Part shown: positions 51,515 to 59,480 of the stretch, piece by piece
How positions within the stretch are numbered: position 1 is the first letter of the stretch
Layout: each line of letters starts with the position of its first letter
Assembly (NCBI RefSeq): GCF_003148825.1
Contig: NZ_QGGZ01000015.1
Location: 62,001-126,000 of the forward strand
Direction: 5' to 3'
Length of the DNA stretch: 64,000 nt
Source: Streptomyces sp. CG 926
GTDB lineage: Bacteria > Actinomycetota > Actinomycetes > Streptomycetales > Streptomycetaceae
Program-made: the position numbers and the translations under genes
Notes under the pieces: model-generated
The model's database searches: none
Told to the model about the DNA's origin: nothing
What the model saw: only the letters and a program-made list of their open reading frames with translations

Positions 51515-53074
51515 GTGGGCGTCACCAGACGACAGCTGCTGTGGGCCGGAACCGGCATCGGAGTGGCCGGAATTCTCGCCGCCTGCACGGGCGGCAGCGG
51601 GGATTCCAAGGGCACCGCGGCCCCTGGTGCGGACGCGGGCAAACCTCGTACCGGTGGCACCCTGCGCGTCGGCGCCCTGGGCCGGGCGAGCGCCACCACC
51701 CGCGACCCGCACGGCACCCAGGCCAACGAGAGCGACTACCTCATCCTCGCCCTCGCCTTCGACACCCTGACCGTTCCCGGGGCCAAGACGAACACCGCTC
51801 CGCGGCTCGCGGCCTCATGGGAGCCGTCGGCCGACCTGAAGACCTGGAAGTTCAAGATCGCCCAAGGTGCGGCGTTCCACGACGGCACCCCGGTCACCGC
51901 CGAGGACGTGGTGTGGTCGCTGAAGCGGCTGCGCAACACCCCCTCCGGCGCGGCCCGTCTGCCCGGCATCCAGGCGGACAACATCAGCGCCGAGGGCACC
52001 GACACGGTCGTCGTCGTATCCGACTACGCGAACGCCGAATTCCCCATGCTGACCCGGTTCGCCTCCTTCGTCATGAAGAAGGACACCAAGGACTCCGAAC
52101 TCGACAAGGCACCCGGCACCGGCCCGTTCAAGCTGGACTGGTTCCGCGGCGGCAACGCCCGCCTGGTGCGCAACGACAAGTGGCACGGCGGCCCGGTGCA
52201 CCTCGACGCGGTCGAGGTCACCATGTTCGAGACCCCGCAGGCGATGGCCAACGCGCTGCTCGCCGGGCAGATCGACCTCGCCTCCAACGCCGGCGCGGTC
52301 GCCGCCCGCACCGCGGAGTCCCGCAAGGACGTCCAGGTGCTGCGACGCCCGAACGACATGGCGATGCCGATCGTCATGCGCACCGCCAAGGGCAGCCCCT
52401 TCGAGGACGTCCGCGTCCGCGAGGCGATGCGCCTGGTCGTGGACCGTGACGCGATGGTCAAGCAGGTCCTGTCCGGCTACGGCACCGTCGCCAACGACAT
52501 CCTGGGCACCGGCGACCCGGCCTTCGCCAAGGACATCCCCCAGCGGGCGCGCGACCTCGCCAAGGCCAAGCAGCTCCTGGCCGACGCGGGCTTCGACCTG
52601 TCCAGGACCTACCAGCTGGTCACCACCGAGGACATCGCGGGCCTCGCCGAATCCGCGACGCTGTTCGCCAACCAGGCCCGCGAGGCCGGCATCAAGGTCG
52701 AGGTCGTCAAGCAGGAATCCGGGGCCTTCTGGGACAAGACCTGGAAGACCGGCGACTTCTACACGACCTACTGGGGTACCAACGACTCGGTGGTCTTCTT
52801 CGCCTCCAAGACGATGGTCGGCGAGGCGGGCCAGAACGAGGCCGGCTGGAACGACCCCGGATTCGACGCCTCGTACCGCAAGGTCATCGCCACCGACGAC
52901 CCGACCCGGCGCGCCGCCGCACTCAAGGAAGTCCAGCAGATCGAGCACGAACGCTCCGGCTACCTGCTGTGGGGCATGGCCGACGGCATCGACCTGGCCG
53001 CGGCGAAGGTGCAGAACCTGCCCAAGCTCGCCGGATACGGGCGCGTCCAACTCGAAGGCGTGTGGCTGAGTTGA
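51515..53074 (+). CDS. ABC importer substrate-binding lipoprotein (Opp/Dpp/Nik family)
   Basis: A 519-residue SBP of cluster C (SBP_bac_5). The N terminus TRRQLLWAGTGIGVAG has a twin-Arg-like start and ends in the lipobox GILAAC, with Cys24 as lipid anchor. Family signatures are present: LAASWEPSADLKTWKFKI, GAAFHDGTPVTAEDVVWSL and APGTGPFKLD. Most members bind peptides or nickel chelates; next to iron boxes and a metallophore-like operon it most likely binds the metal-loaded product. GTG start. Confidence 0.9.
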   Translation: MGVTRRQLLWAGTGIGVAGILAACTGGSGDSKGTAAPGADAGKPRTGGTLRVGALGRASATTRDPHGTQANESDYLILALAFDTLTVPGAKTNTAPRLAASWEPSADLKTWKFKIAQGAAFHDGTPVTAEDVVWSLKRLRNTPSGAARLPGIQADNISAEGTDTVVVVSDYANAEFPMLTRFASFVMKKDTKDSELDKAPGTGPFKLDWFRGGNARLVRNDKWHGGPVHLDAVEVTMFETPQAMANALLAGQIDLASNAGAVAARTAESRKDVQVLRRPNDMAMPIVMRTAKGSPFEDVRVREAMRLVVDRDAMVKQVLSGYGTVANDILGTGDPAFAKDIPQRARDLAKAKQLLADAGFDLSRTYQLVTTEDIAGLAESATLFANQAREAGIKVEVVKQESGAFWDKTWKTGDFYTTYWGTNDSVVFFASKTMVGEAGQNEAGWNDPGFDASYRKVIATDDPTRRAAALKEVQQIEHERSGYLLWGMADGIDLAAAKVQNLPKLAGYGRVQLEGVWLS

Positions 53075-54081
53075 GCCGACCGGCCGACACGGGCCCGGTG
53101 GCCGCCCCCGCGACGGGGGCGGCCCCCGCCGCACGCCGAGCCGCAGCCATCGGCCTCCGCCTCGCGGCGACGGCCGCCCGGCGGGTCCTCATGCTGCTCA
53201 TCCTGCTCGCGCTGGTGTTCGCCGCGGTCGAGCTCCTGCCGGGAGACGCCGCGACCGCGTCCGCCGAACGCGGCGAGAGCGCGGCCGACCTCGCCGAACG
53301 CCGCCACCTCCTCGGTCTGGACAGGCCGTTGTGGGAGCGGTTCGCCGACTGGATGACCGCGCTGCCCACCGGCGACCTCGGAACCTCCGCCCGCGGCCGG
53401 AAGGTCACCGAACTCCTCGCCGACCCCCTGCCCAACACCCTCGTCCTCGCCCTGAGCGCATTCCTGATCACCGTCGTGCTGTCGCTGCTGCTCGGTTGCT
53501 GGGCCTCCGCACGCCCCGGCCGTTCGGCCGACCGGCTCATCGGCCACGGCTCGACGGTCGCGTTCGCCGTACCCGAGTTCGTGATCTCGGCCGGGCTGCT
53601 GCTCGTACTGTCCCTGTGGACCGGCTGGCTGCCGGCCGTCACGGTGACCGGCGGCGACGGCCGCCCCACCACCTGGACCATGCTGATCATGCCGGTACTC
53701 GCGCTGGTCATCCCGCAGACCGGCTGGAACACCCGTGTGGTGCGCGGCGCACTGGCCGACCAGTCCGCGACCCCGCATGTGGAAGCCGCCCACCTGGACG
53801 GCCTGCCCCTCGGCCGCATCCTGCTACGTCACCAACTCCCGGGAGCCGTACCGGCCATCGCCACCGGCATGGCCACCTCCACCGGCCTGCTGTTCGGCGG
53901 CGCGGTCGTGGTGGAGACCCTGTTCAACTACCCCGGGATCGGGGCCGTCCTGGCCGGAGCCGTTGCCGGACGCGACACCCCGCTGATCGCCGGGGTCGTC
54001 GTATGCGCGGGCGCGGTCATCAGCCTCGTCCTCCTGGCCGCCGACCTCATACGCCACGCCACTCTGGGAGCCCGCGCATGA
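53062..54081 (+). CDS. ABC importer permease (DppB-like)
   Basis: A 339-residue permease with about six helices. The N-terminal helix (VLMLLILLALVFAAVELLPG) carries the LPGD-like motif of DppB proteins, and RHQLPGAVPAIATGMATSTG holds the EAA-type loop that contacts the ATPase. The start is uncertain: the GTG at 53062 lies inside the end of the lipoprotein gene, and a TTG at 53071 is possible. It overlaps the next permease by 4 bases. Confidence 0.88.
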   Translation: MAELSRPADTGPVAAPATGAAPAARRAAAIGLRLAATAARRVLMLLILLALVFAAVELLPGDAATASAERGESAADLAERRHLLGLDRPLWERFADWMTALPTGDLGTSARGRKVTELLADPLPNTLVLALSAFLITVVLSLLLGCWASARPGRSADRLIGHGSTVAFAVPEFVISAGLLLVLSLWTGWLPAVTVTGGDGRPTTWTMLIMPVLALVIPQTGWNTRVVRGALADQSATPHVEAAHLDGLPLGRILLRHQLPGAVPAIATGMATSTGLLFGGAVVVETLFNYPGIGAVLAGAVAGRDTPLIAGVVVCAGAVISLVLLAADLIRHATLGARA

Positions 54082-54920
54082 CCGCCACCCTCCCCGCGGT
54101 CGCCCACCGGCCCGCCCGTCGGGGTAAGGCGGCCGCCGCCCTCGTTGTATTCGCCGTCGTGCCTCTGCTCCTGGCGCTCGCCGGACCCCTGATCGCACCG
54201 CACTCCATCGACACCCCCGTCACCGCCCCCTTCGCCACCCCCGGCGACGGCGCCCTCCTGGGTGGGGACCAGCTCGGCCGGGACGTGCTCAGCCGGGTGC
54301 TGCACGGCGGGACCCTGCTGATCGCGGGCGCGCTGCTGGTCGCCGTCGCCGTCACCCTCACCGCCACCGTGATCGGCTGTATCGCCGTACTCCGGCCGGC
54401 CGTGGGCCGAGTGGTCGAGCGCAGCGCCGACATCGCCATCCTCCTGCCACCCCTGCTCGGCATCATGTTGATCGCGCTCGCCTGGCCGGGCGGAGGTCGC
54501 TGGGCCGTGATCGCCGCCGCCACCGCCCTGGGCGTGCCGTACGCCGTCCGCGTCGTCGCCGCGGCCGCGTCCCCCCTCGCCACGGCCGGATACGTCGAAG
54601 CGGCCCTGGCCCGCGGCGAGTCCACCCCGTACATCGCCCTGCGAGAGATCCTGCCCAACCTCCGCGCGACGGTCCTGACGCTCTTCGGGCTCCGGTTCGT
54701 CGAAGCCGTCTACGTCATCTCCATGGCCGGATTCCTCCAGATCGGGCCCCAGCCACCGGCCTCCGACTGGTCGCTCATGGTCCGCGAGAACGCCTCCGGC
54801 ATCCTCCTCAACCCCTGGGCCGTCATCGCCCCCAGCCTGGCCATCGCCCTCCTGGCCGTCACCGTCAACCTCGTCACCGTCTCCCTGGCACCCGACACCA
54901 CGAAGGCGGTGACCCGCTGA
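54078..54920 (+). CDS. ABC importer permease (DppC-like)
   Basis: A 280-residue permease with an N-terminal helix (ALVVFAVVPLLLALAGPLIA), the DppC signature LGGDQLGRDVLSRVLHGG, and the coupling loop YVEAALARGESTPYIALREI (E-A-A-x3-G type) near residue 185. The ATGA overlap with the first permease and the 1-base overlap with the ATPase gene show tight coupling. It forms the channel with DppB-like protein. Confidence 0.9.
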   Translation: MTATLPAVAHRPARRGKAAAALVVFAVVPLLLALAGPLIAPHSIDTPVTAPFATPGDGALLGGDQLGRDVLSRVLHGGTLLIAGALLVAVAVTLTATVIGCIAVLRPAVGRVVERSADIAILLPPLLGIMLIALAWPGGGRWAVIAAATALGVPYAVRVVAAAASPLATAGYVEAALARGESTPYIALREILPNLRATVLTLFGLRFVEAVYVISMAGFLQIGPQPPASDWSLMVRENASGILLNPWAVIAPSLAIALLAVTVNLVTVSLAPDTTKAVTR

Positions 54921-56413
54921 TGAGCGACCTCGCCCCCGCGCGCACGCTCGCCCCCGCGACCACCGACGCGGCTCCCCTGATCACCGTCACCGGCCTGGAG
55001 ATACGACTTCCCGACGGCCCCGTACTCCTCCCCGCCACCACCGCGCGGATCCACGCCGGGCAGGTCACCGCCCTCATGGGAACATCGGGCTGCGGCAAGA
55101 CCACCCTCCTGCGCGCCCTGATCGGACACCTACCCCAAGGGGCGACGGTCACCGCGGGCACGCTCGACGTCCTCGGCCACACCCCGCACCGGCTGCCCCC
55201 CGACGCACTGCGCCACCTGCGACGCACATCCGTCGCCTACGTCGGCCAGGACCCCGGATCCGCCCTCAACCCCCGGATGACCGTCCGCCGCCTGATCCCC
55301 GAACTCGCGGCCGACCCGAGCGAGGAGAACGTCCGCACGCTGCTGGCCGAGTGCCGGCTGCCCACCGATACGGGGATCGCCGACCGCAGGCCCACCGCCC
55401 TGTCCGGCGGACAGCAACGCCGCGTCGCCCTCGCCCGCGCCCTCGCCCGGACCCCCGAGGTCCTCCTCCTGGACGAACCGACCGCCGGACTCGACGCGGC
55501 CCTGCGCGACGAGATCGCCCACCTGCTGCGCCACCTCGCCGCCGACCGGAACCTCGCGATCGTCGTCGCCACCCATGACCCCGAACTCGTCGCCGCCTGC
55601 GCGGACCACACCATCCGCCTCACCCCGAAGAGCACTCCCACCCCTCGCACGACCCCCGACGTCCCGCCGGGCTCAGGCCCGGGCACCCCGCCGGGGGAAG
55701 GCATGACCGCAACGGCGGTCGACGCCTACTTCCGCACCGGCCGGCGGCGGATCCCCGTACTGATCGGGGCCTCGTTCACCGCGGCGCCCGGCACGGCCAC
55801 CGCCATCGTCGGACCCTCCGGATCAGGGAAGACCACCCTGCTCCGCGTCCTGGCGGGACTCCACCCCACCCACACCGGCCAACTCACCCTCGACGGCCGC
55901 CCGCTGCCCGCCGATGTTCGGCGCCGCACCCGCGAACAGCAGCGCCGCATCCAGCTCGTCCCGCAGAACCCGCTCGCCACCCTCAACCCCCGCCACACCA
56001 TCGGCGAGCAGCTGGCCCGGCCCCTGCGCCTGCACGCCGACCAGCCGAAGAAGCTCCGCGCGGGCCGCGTCGCAGAGCTCCTCGCCCAGGTGGACCTCCC
56101 CGCCGACTACGCCGACCGCCGTCCGAGCGAGCTGTCCGGCGGACAACGCCAACGCGCTTCCATCGCCCGCGCACTCGCCACAAGGCCCGACATCCTGCTC
56201 TGCGACGAGGTCACCTCCGCACTCGACGCCGACACCGCCACCGGCATCATGGACCTCCTCACCCGCCTGCGCGCCGCACACCACATGGCCCTCGTGCTGG
56301 TCTCCCACGAACACCACCTCGTCGCCCGCTACACCGAAGCCACCCACGTCCTCGAAGCCGGCCGCATCACGCGCAGCGGCCCCACCGCGGGCCTCCTCAC
56401 CGCCCAGACGTAG
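54920..56413 (+). CDS. Double ATPase of the ABC importer (DppD-DppF fusion)
   Basis: A 497-residue protein with two complete ABC domains. First: Walker A GTSGCGKTT (about 54), signature LSGGQQRRVALARAL, Walker B VLLLDEPTAGLD. Second: Walker A GPSGSGKTT (about 298), signature LSGGQRQRASIARAL, Walker B ILLCDEVTSALD. Fused DppD-DppF proteins are usual for Opp/Dpp systems of this type in actinomycetes. It drives the importer and is the last gene of the operon. Confidence 0.92.
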   Translation: MSDLAPARTLAPATTDAAPLITVTGLEIRLPDGPVLLPATTARIHAGQVTALMGTSGCGKTTLLRALIGHLPQGATVTAGTLDVLGHTPHRLPPDALRHLRRTSVAYVGQDPGSALNPRMTVRRLIPELAADPSEENVRTLLAECRLPTDTGIADRRPTALSGGQQRRVALARALARTPEVLLLDEPTAGLDAALRDEIAHLLRHLAADRNLAIVVATHDPELVAACADHTIRLTPKSTPTPRTTPDVPPGSGPGTPPGEGMTATAVDAYFRTGRRRIPVLIGASFTAAPGTATAIVGPSGSGKTTLLRVLAGLHPTHTGQLTLDGRPLPADVRRRTREQQRRIQLVPQNPLATLNPRHTIGEQLARPLRLHADQPKKLRAGRVAELLAQVDLPADYADRRPSELSGGQRQRASIARALATRPDILLCDEVTSALDADTATGIMDLLTRLRAAHHMALVLVSHEHHLVARYTEATHVLEAGRITRSGPTAGLLTAQT

Positions 56414-56445
56414 ATGCGGACGGAAGTCCCGTCCTCCCGGGGCGC

Positions 56446-56946
56446 TCAGCCGCCCACGATGCGGCGTACGTTCTCGATGCTGCCGCAGTCCGAGGCGAGC
56501 TGCTTCTTGCGCTCCTGCAGGAAGGCCGCGCCCAGTTCGGCCCGGCGGTCGTCGGGGACGTTCTCCCGCGCGCCGTTGAGGATCGTCCGCTCCTCCTCGT
56601 CGAGGTGGTGGGTGACCGCCTTGACCAGTTCCTCGAGTCGCTCGTCCCACTCGTCCGAGCCGACGTCCTCCACCTCGAGCAGCTTGAGCAGGGCCTCGTT
56701 GCCGTCGGCGTGCTCCTCGGCCCCGTGATCCACTTCCTTGTTCTCGATGTCGTGGAATCGCTTCAGAGCGCCGTACACCTCGCTCTCCTCGGCCTCTCCA
56801 TGAGCGATGAGCAGTGTCGAGAACTCCGCCAGTGCCGCGGCGCGGTCGGCTTCCACGCTCCGCATCCGGCGAAACAGCTCCTCCATGGTCCGGTGATCCG
56901 CGAGGATCACCGCGACGACGTCCTTGTCCTGGTTCGCGTCCGACAT
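56446..56946 (-). CDS. Hemerythrin-domain protein
   Basis: A 166-residue all-helical protein with a hemerythrin HHE pattern: DHRTMEELFRRM (first His), LLIAHGEAEESEVYGALKRF (H ... E-E), DHGAEEHADGNEALL (H-x4-H) and VTHHLDEEERTIL (H-x3-E-E). Such domains bind a diiron centre and oxygen, NO or iron. GAGGAGG precedes the ATG. It is convergent with the importer operon. Its exact role is unknown; a stress or iron link is plausible. Confidence 0.88.
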   Translation of the reverse strand: MSDANQDKDVVAVILADHRTMEELFRRMRSVEADRAAALAEFSTLLIAHGEAEESEVYGALKRFHDIENKEVDHGAEEHADGNEALLKLLEVEDVGSDEWDERLEELVKAVTHHLDEEERTILNGARENVPDDRRAELGAAFLQERKKQLASDCGSIENVRRIVGG

Positions 56947-57024
56947 GCGACCGACCTCCTCTGCCCGATTCTGTGATGAGCGCCTGCTCCCTCACGGCCG
57001 CTTGAAACATCCGGCCGGGTCCGT

Positions 57025-57957
57025 TCACCCGCCTGGCGGCCAGGGGCCCGGCTGACCGGAGGCCCGTCCTTCGTCGGCGGCCGTCCGCAGTGCCTCGACG
57101 ACAGCGGCGGTCGTCGGGTTCGCGTTCCCCGTGTGTCGGGTCGCGGCGAACAGGAGGCGTCGGATCGGGTGGTCCGTGACGGCGGCCGTACGGATTCCGG
57201 GTGCGGCCGGGTCGATGGCCGTGCGGGGGACGAGTGCGGTGGCGAGCCCGGCTCGTACGAGCGTGAGCTGGGCGGCGATGTCGGCGGTGAGGTAGCGGGG
57301 TACGGGTGTGAAGCCGGCCCGTCGGCAGCCTTGCACGATGGCTTGCCCGCAGTCCGTGGTCGGCGGTGGGACGACGAGATCGTGCGCGGACAGATCCCGC
57401 AGGGCGACGGGCCGGTCGTCGTCTCGGTCGGCCGCGGTGACGACGAGCAGCGGATCGTCGAGCAGCGGCGAGACGTCGATGCCCCGGGGCGTCGCGTCCG
57501 GCTCGTGGTGATAGCGCTGGCCCAGCACCACATCGACGGTGCCGAGTGCGAGTTCGCGTAGCTGGGCCTGGTCGGTGATGGAGCAGGTCACGGTGAGCTG
57601 CGGATGGCACGCGCCGAGTGCGGTGAGGGCGGGGGCCACGATCCTGGTCACGGTGGACGGCAGCGCGGCGAGCGTGGCGGCGGCGCCGACCGTGCCCCTG
57701 ACGGCCGCGATGGCGCTCTCGGCCTCCTCCACGGCGGAGAGGATCCGGTCGGCGTGTTCGAGGAGGACACGACCGGCTTCCGTCAGGGCGACGGTGCGCC
57801 CGTCGGGGCGCAGCAGGTCGACTCCCACCTCGTTCCTCAGGGCGGCCAGCTGCTGGGACACGGCGCCGGCGGTCAGCGCGAGGGAATGGGCGGCCGCGGT
57901 GATGGAGCCCCGGGCGGCGACGGTCTTGAGCATGTGCAGGCGTCGGACATCGAGCAT
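57025..57957 (-). CDS. LysR-family transcriptional regulator
   Basis: A 310-residue LysR regulator. The HTH is at residues 4-60 (RLHMLKTVAARGSITAAAHS, then LALTAGAVSQQLAALRNEVG). A periplasmic-binding-like effector domain follows (LPSTVTRIVAPALTALGACH; LLDDPLLVVTAADR; VRAGLATALVPRTA). There is no ribosome site before the ATG, so translation may be leaderless. It is divergent from a SCO6745-like gene across about 79 bases and may control it. The ligand is unknown. Confidence 0.9.
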   Translation of the reverse strand: MLDVRRLHMLKTVAARGSITAAAHSLALTAGAVSQQLAALRNEVGVDLLRPDGRTVALTEAGRVLLEHADRILSAVEEAESAIAAVRGTVGAAATLAALPSTVTRIVAPALTALGACHPQLTVTCSITDQAQLRELALGTVDVVLGQRYHHEPDATPRGIDVSPLLDDPLLVVTAADRDDDRPVALRDLSAHDLVVPPPTTDCGQAIVQGCRRAGFTPVPRYLTADIAAQLTLVRAGLATALVPRTAIDPAAPGIRTAAVTDHPIRRLLFAATRHTGNANPTTAAVVEALRTAADEGRASGQPGPWPPGG

Positions 57958-58036
57958 GACTCGATAGTTTATCTAAAGGCTTCCATCAGAAAAGACCTTC
58001 TTGACCTGACAGATCACGATGGGCGACCGTCGGGCC

Positions 58037-58765
58037 ATGGAAATCTCCCCGTGCATCGCCGCCGTGGCCCGCCCCCTCCACGATTTCGGCGACGAGTTCA
58101 TGTCCGACGAGGTGACCGCGGAGATCGGTCTGAGCGCCGGGTTCGCCCCCGGCCGCGGCTTCTACTGTCGGGGCCGCTTCGGAGTGCTCGGTGAGGCACC
58201 GGTCGCGGTGGTCCAGGCGGTTCAGGGTTTCCTCGGCCCCCGGCTGGTGACGACAGGCTGGCTGGCGGGACAACCCGTGATGCCGGCGGAAGAGGCCGCC
58301 GCCTGCTACGGGCAGGCCGTCCGCGCCTGGGGGCGTACGCACATCCGCGCCGACGTCGACGTCGAGTACTTCAACCACCTGGCGCAGCGGCTGATCGATT
58401 CCGCCGACGCGGACGCACTGCCCCTGTTCGCCGGCTGGCGCGCGCAACCGTGCCCCGACGACGACCCCGCCGGTGCTGCCATGCAGCGCGTACACGTCCT
58501 GCGCGAACACCGTGGCGCCTGCCATCTGGCGGCGGTGCGCCGATGCGGGTTGAGCGCCCGAGCCGCCATGGTCATCAACCTCGGCGTCGAGCAGGCGGCC
58601 CACTACGGCTGGCAGGACCCGCAGCCCCTCGACGCGTCGCTGATCCCCCGACGGCAACGCGCCGAACGGATCACCGACGAGATGCAGATGCCGCTCTACG
58701 CCCGGCTGACCGACCGGCAGCGCTCCGACTTCGCCCGACTCGTCGAAGCGCTGACCACCCCCTGA
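58037..58765 (+). CDS. SCO6745-like family protein
   Basis: A 242-residue soluble protein of a Streptomyces family I know as SCO6745-like. It has no catalytic motif that I can point to. Landmarks are the N-terminal IAAVARPLHDFGDEFMSDEV, FYCRGRFGVLGEAPVAVVQA, HYGWQDP and a C-terminal LYARLTDRQRSDFARLVEAL. The ATG at 58037 is chosen over the one at 58019 from the family's usual N terminus; neither has a good ribosome site. It is divergent from the LysR gene. Confidence 0.65.
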   Translation: MEISPCIAAVARPLHDFGDEFMSDEVTAEIGLSAGFAPGRGFYCRGRFGVLGEAPVAVVQAVQGFLGPRLVTTGWLAGQPVMPAEEAAACYGQAVRAWGRTHIRADVDVEYFNHLAQRLIDSADADALPLFAGWRAQPCPDDDPAGAAMQRVHVLREHRGACHLAAVRRCGLSARAAMVINLGVEQAAHYGWQDPQPLDASLIPRRQRAERITDEMQMPLYARLTDRQRSDFARLVEALTTP

Positions 58766-58780
58766 GGTGATGGCCGGGGC

Positions 58781-59473
58781 CTACGGGCAGGTGTAGGTGA
58801 AGCTGGTTTCCGCGCGGGCGCGGTTCGGCGACAGCACCTCCAGCACCGCGGTGGCTCGTAGGGAGCCGGGGCCGTGGAAGGTCCAGCGCAGCGTCACCTC
58901 GGTCAGCCGGGTTCCCGGGGCGATGCGCTGCCCCACCGGGTCGGAGACGGTGCCGTCACTGCGACGCCAGCGGTAACGCAGCGTGCCACCTTCCCCGTTG
59001 CTGCGGATGGTCGCCGCCGCGGTCACCGTGCTGTCGCAACCGGCGGTCGAGGAGCTGGGACGCACGGTGACTCCCGTCACCGACAGCGGATCGCCGGTCT
59101 GCTGCCGTACGAGGAGCAGCGCGGCCGCGAGCGCGGTCCCCGCCACGGCGAGCCGGCCCCCGACGGCCCTGCGGCTCCGTCGGGCACCGGCGGCGTACGG
59201 TCCGCCCGCGCCCCCCGGAGCGGTGCCGTGCCAGGCCGCCGTGAGCCGTGCGGTGTCGCCGGACCGAGGCACGCCGGACCGAGGCACGCCGGACGGGGGC
59301 CCGCCGGACGACATCGCGGGCGCCGGGGAGCGCGGGTCCTCCTCGGACGGCGGCACGCCCCAGACAGCCTGGTCCAGGAGGGTGGCGCTGGTCGCCTCCT
59401 CGATCGGCGACGAGAAGGGGAGCGAGAAGGGGAGAGAGACGGTCGCCTCTTCGTCGTACGGTCCGTGTTCCAT
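58781..59473 (-). CDS. Single-pass membrane protein with extracellular beta domain
   Basis: A 230-residue protein: a polar Pro/Ser/Gly-rich cytoplasmic part (1-105), one membrane helix (VGGRLAVAGTALAAALLLV) and an outside domain of about 105 residues. That domain has two Cys (in STAGCDST and the C-terminal TYTCP) and an Ig-like strand pattern (TLRYRWRRSDGTVSDP). It starts 7 bases after the stop of the kinase gene, so it is in its operon. It could be a substrate or partner of the kinase. I know of no named family. Confidence 0.7.
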   Translation of the reverse strand: MEHGPYDEEATVSLPFSLPFSSPIEEATSATLLDQAVWGVPPSEEDPRSPAPAMSSGGPPSGVPRSGVPRSGDTARLTAAWHGTAPGGAGGPYAAGARRSRRAVGGRLAVAGTALAAALLLVRQQTGDPLSVTGVTVRPSSSTAGCDSTVTAAATIRSNGEGGTLRYRWRRSDGTVSDPVGQRIAPGTRLTEVTLRWTFHGPGSLRATAVLEVLSPNRARAETSFTYTCP

Positions 59474-59480
59474 GCCCGGC

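Noticed and set aside
45297-56413. Staphyloferrin B-type or NRPS siderophore cluster
   Set aside because: SbnA-, SbnB- and SbnH-like enzymes are present, but no IucA/IucC-type synthetase, citrate synthase or NRPS is in the window.
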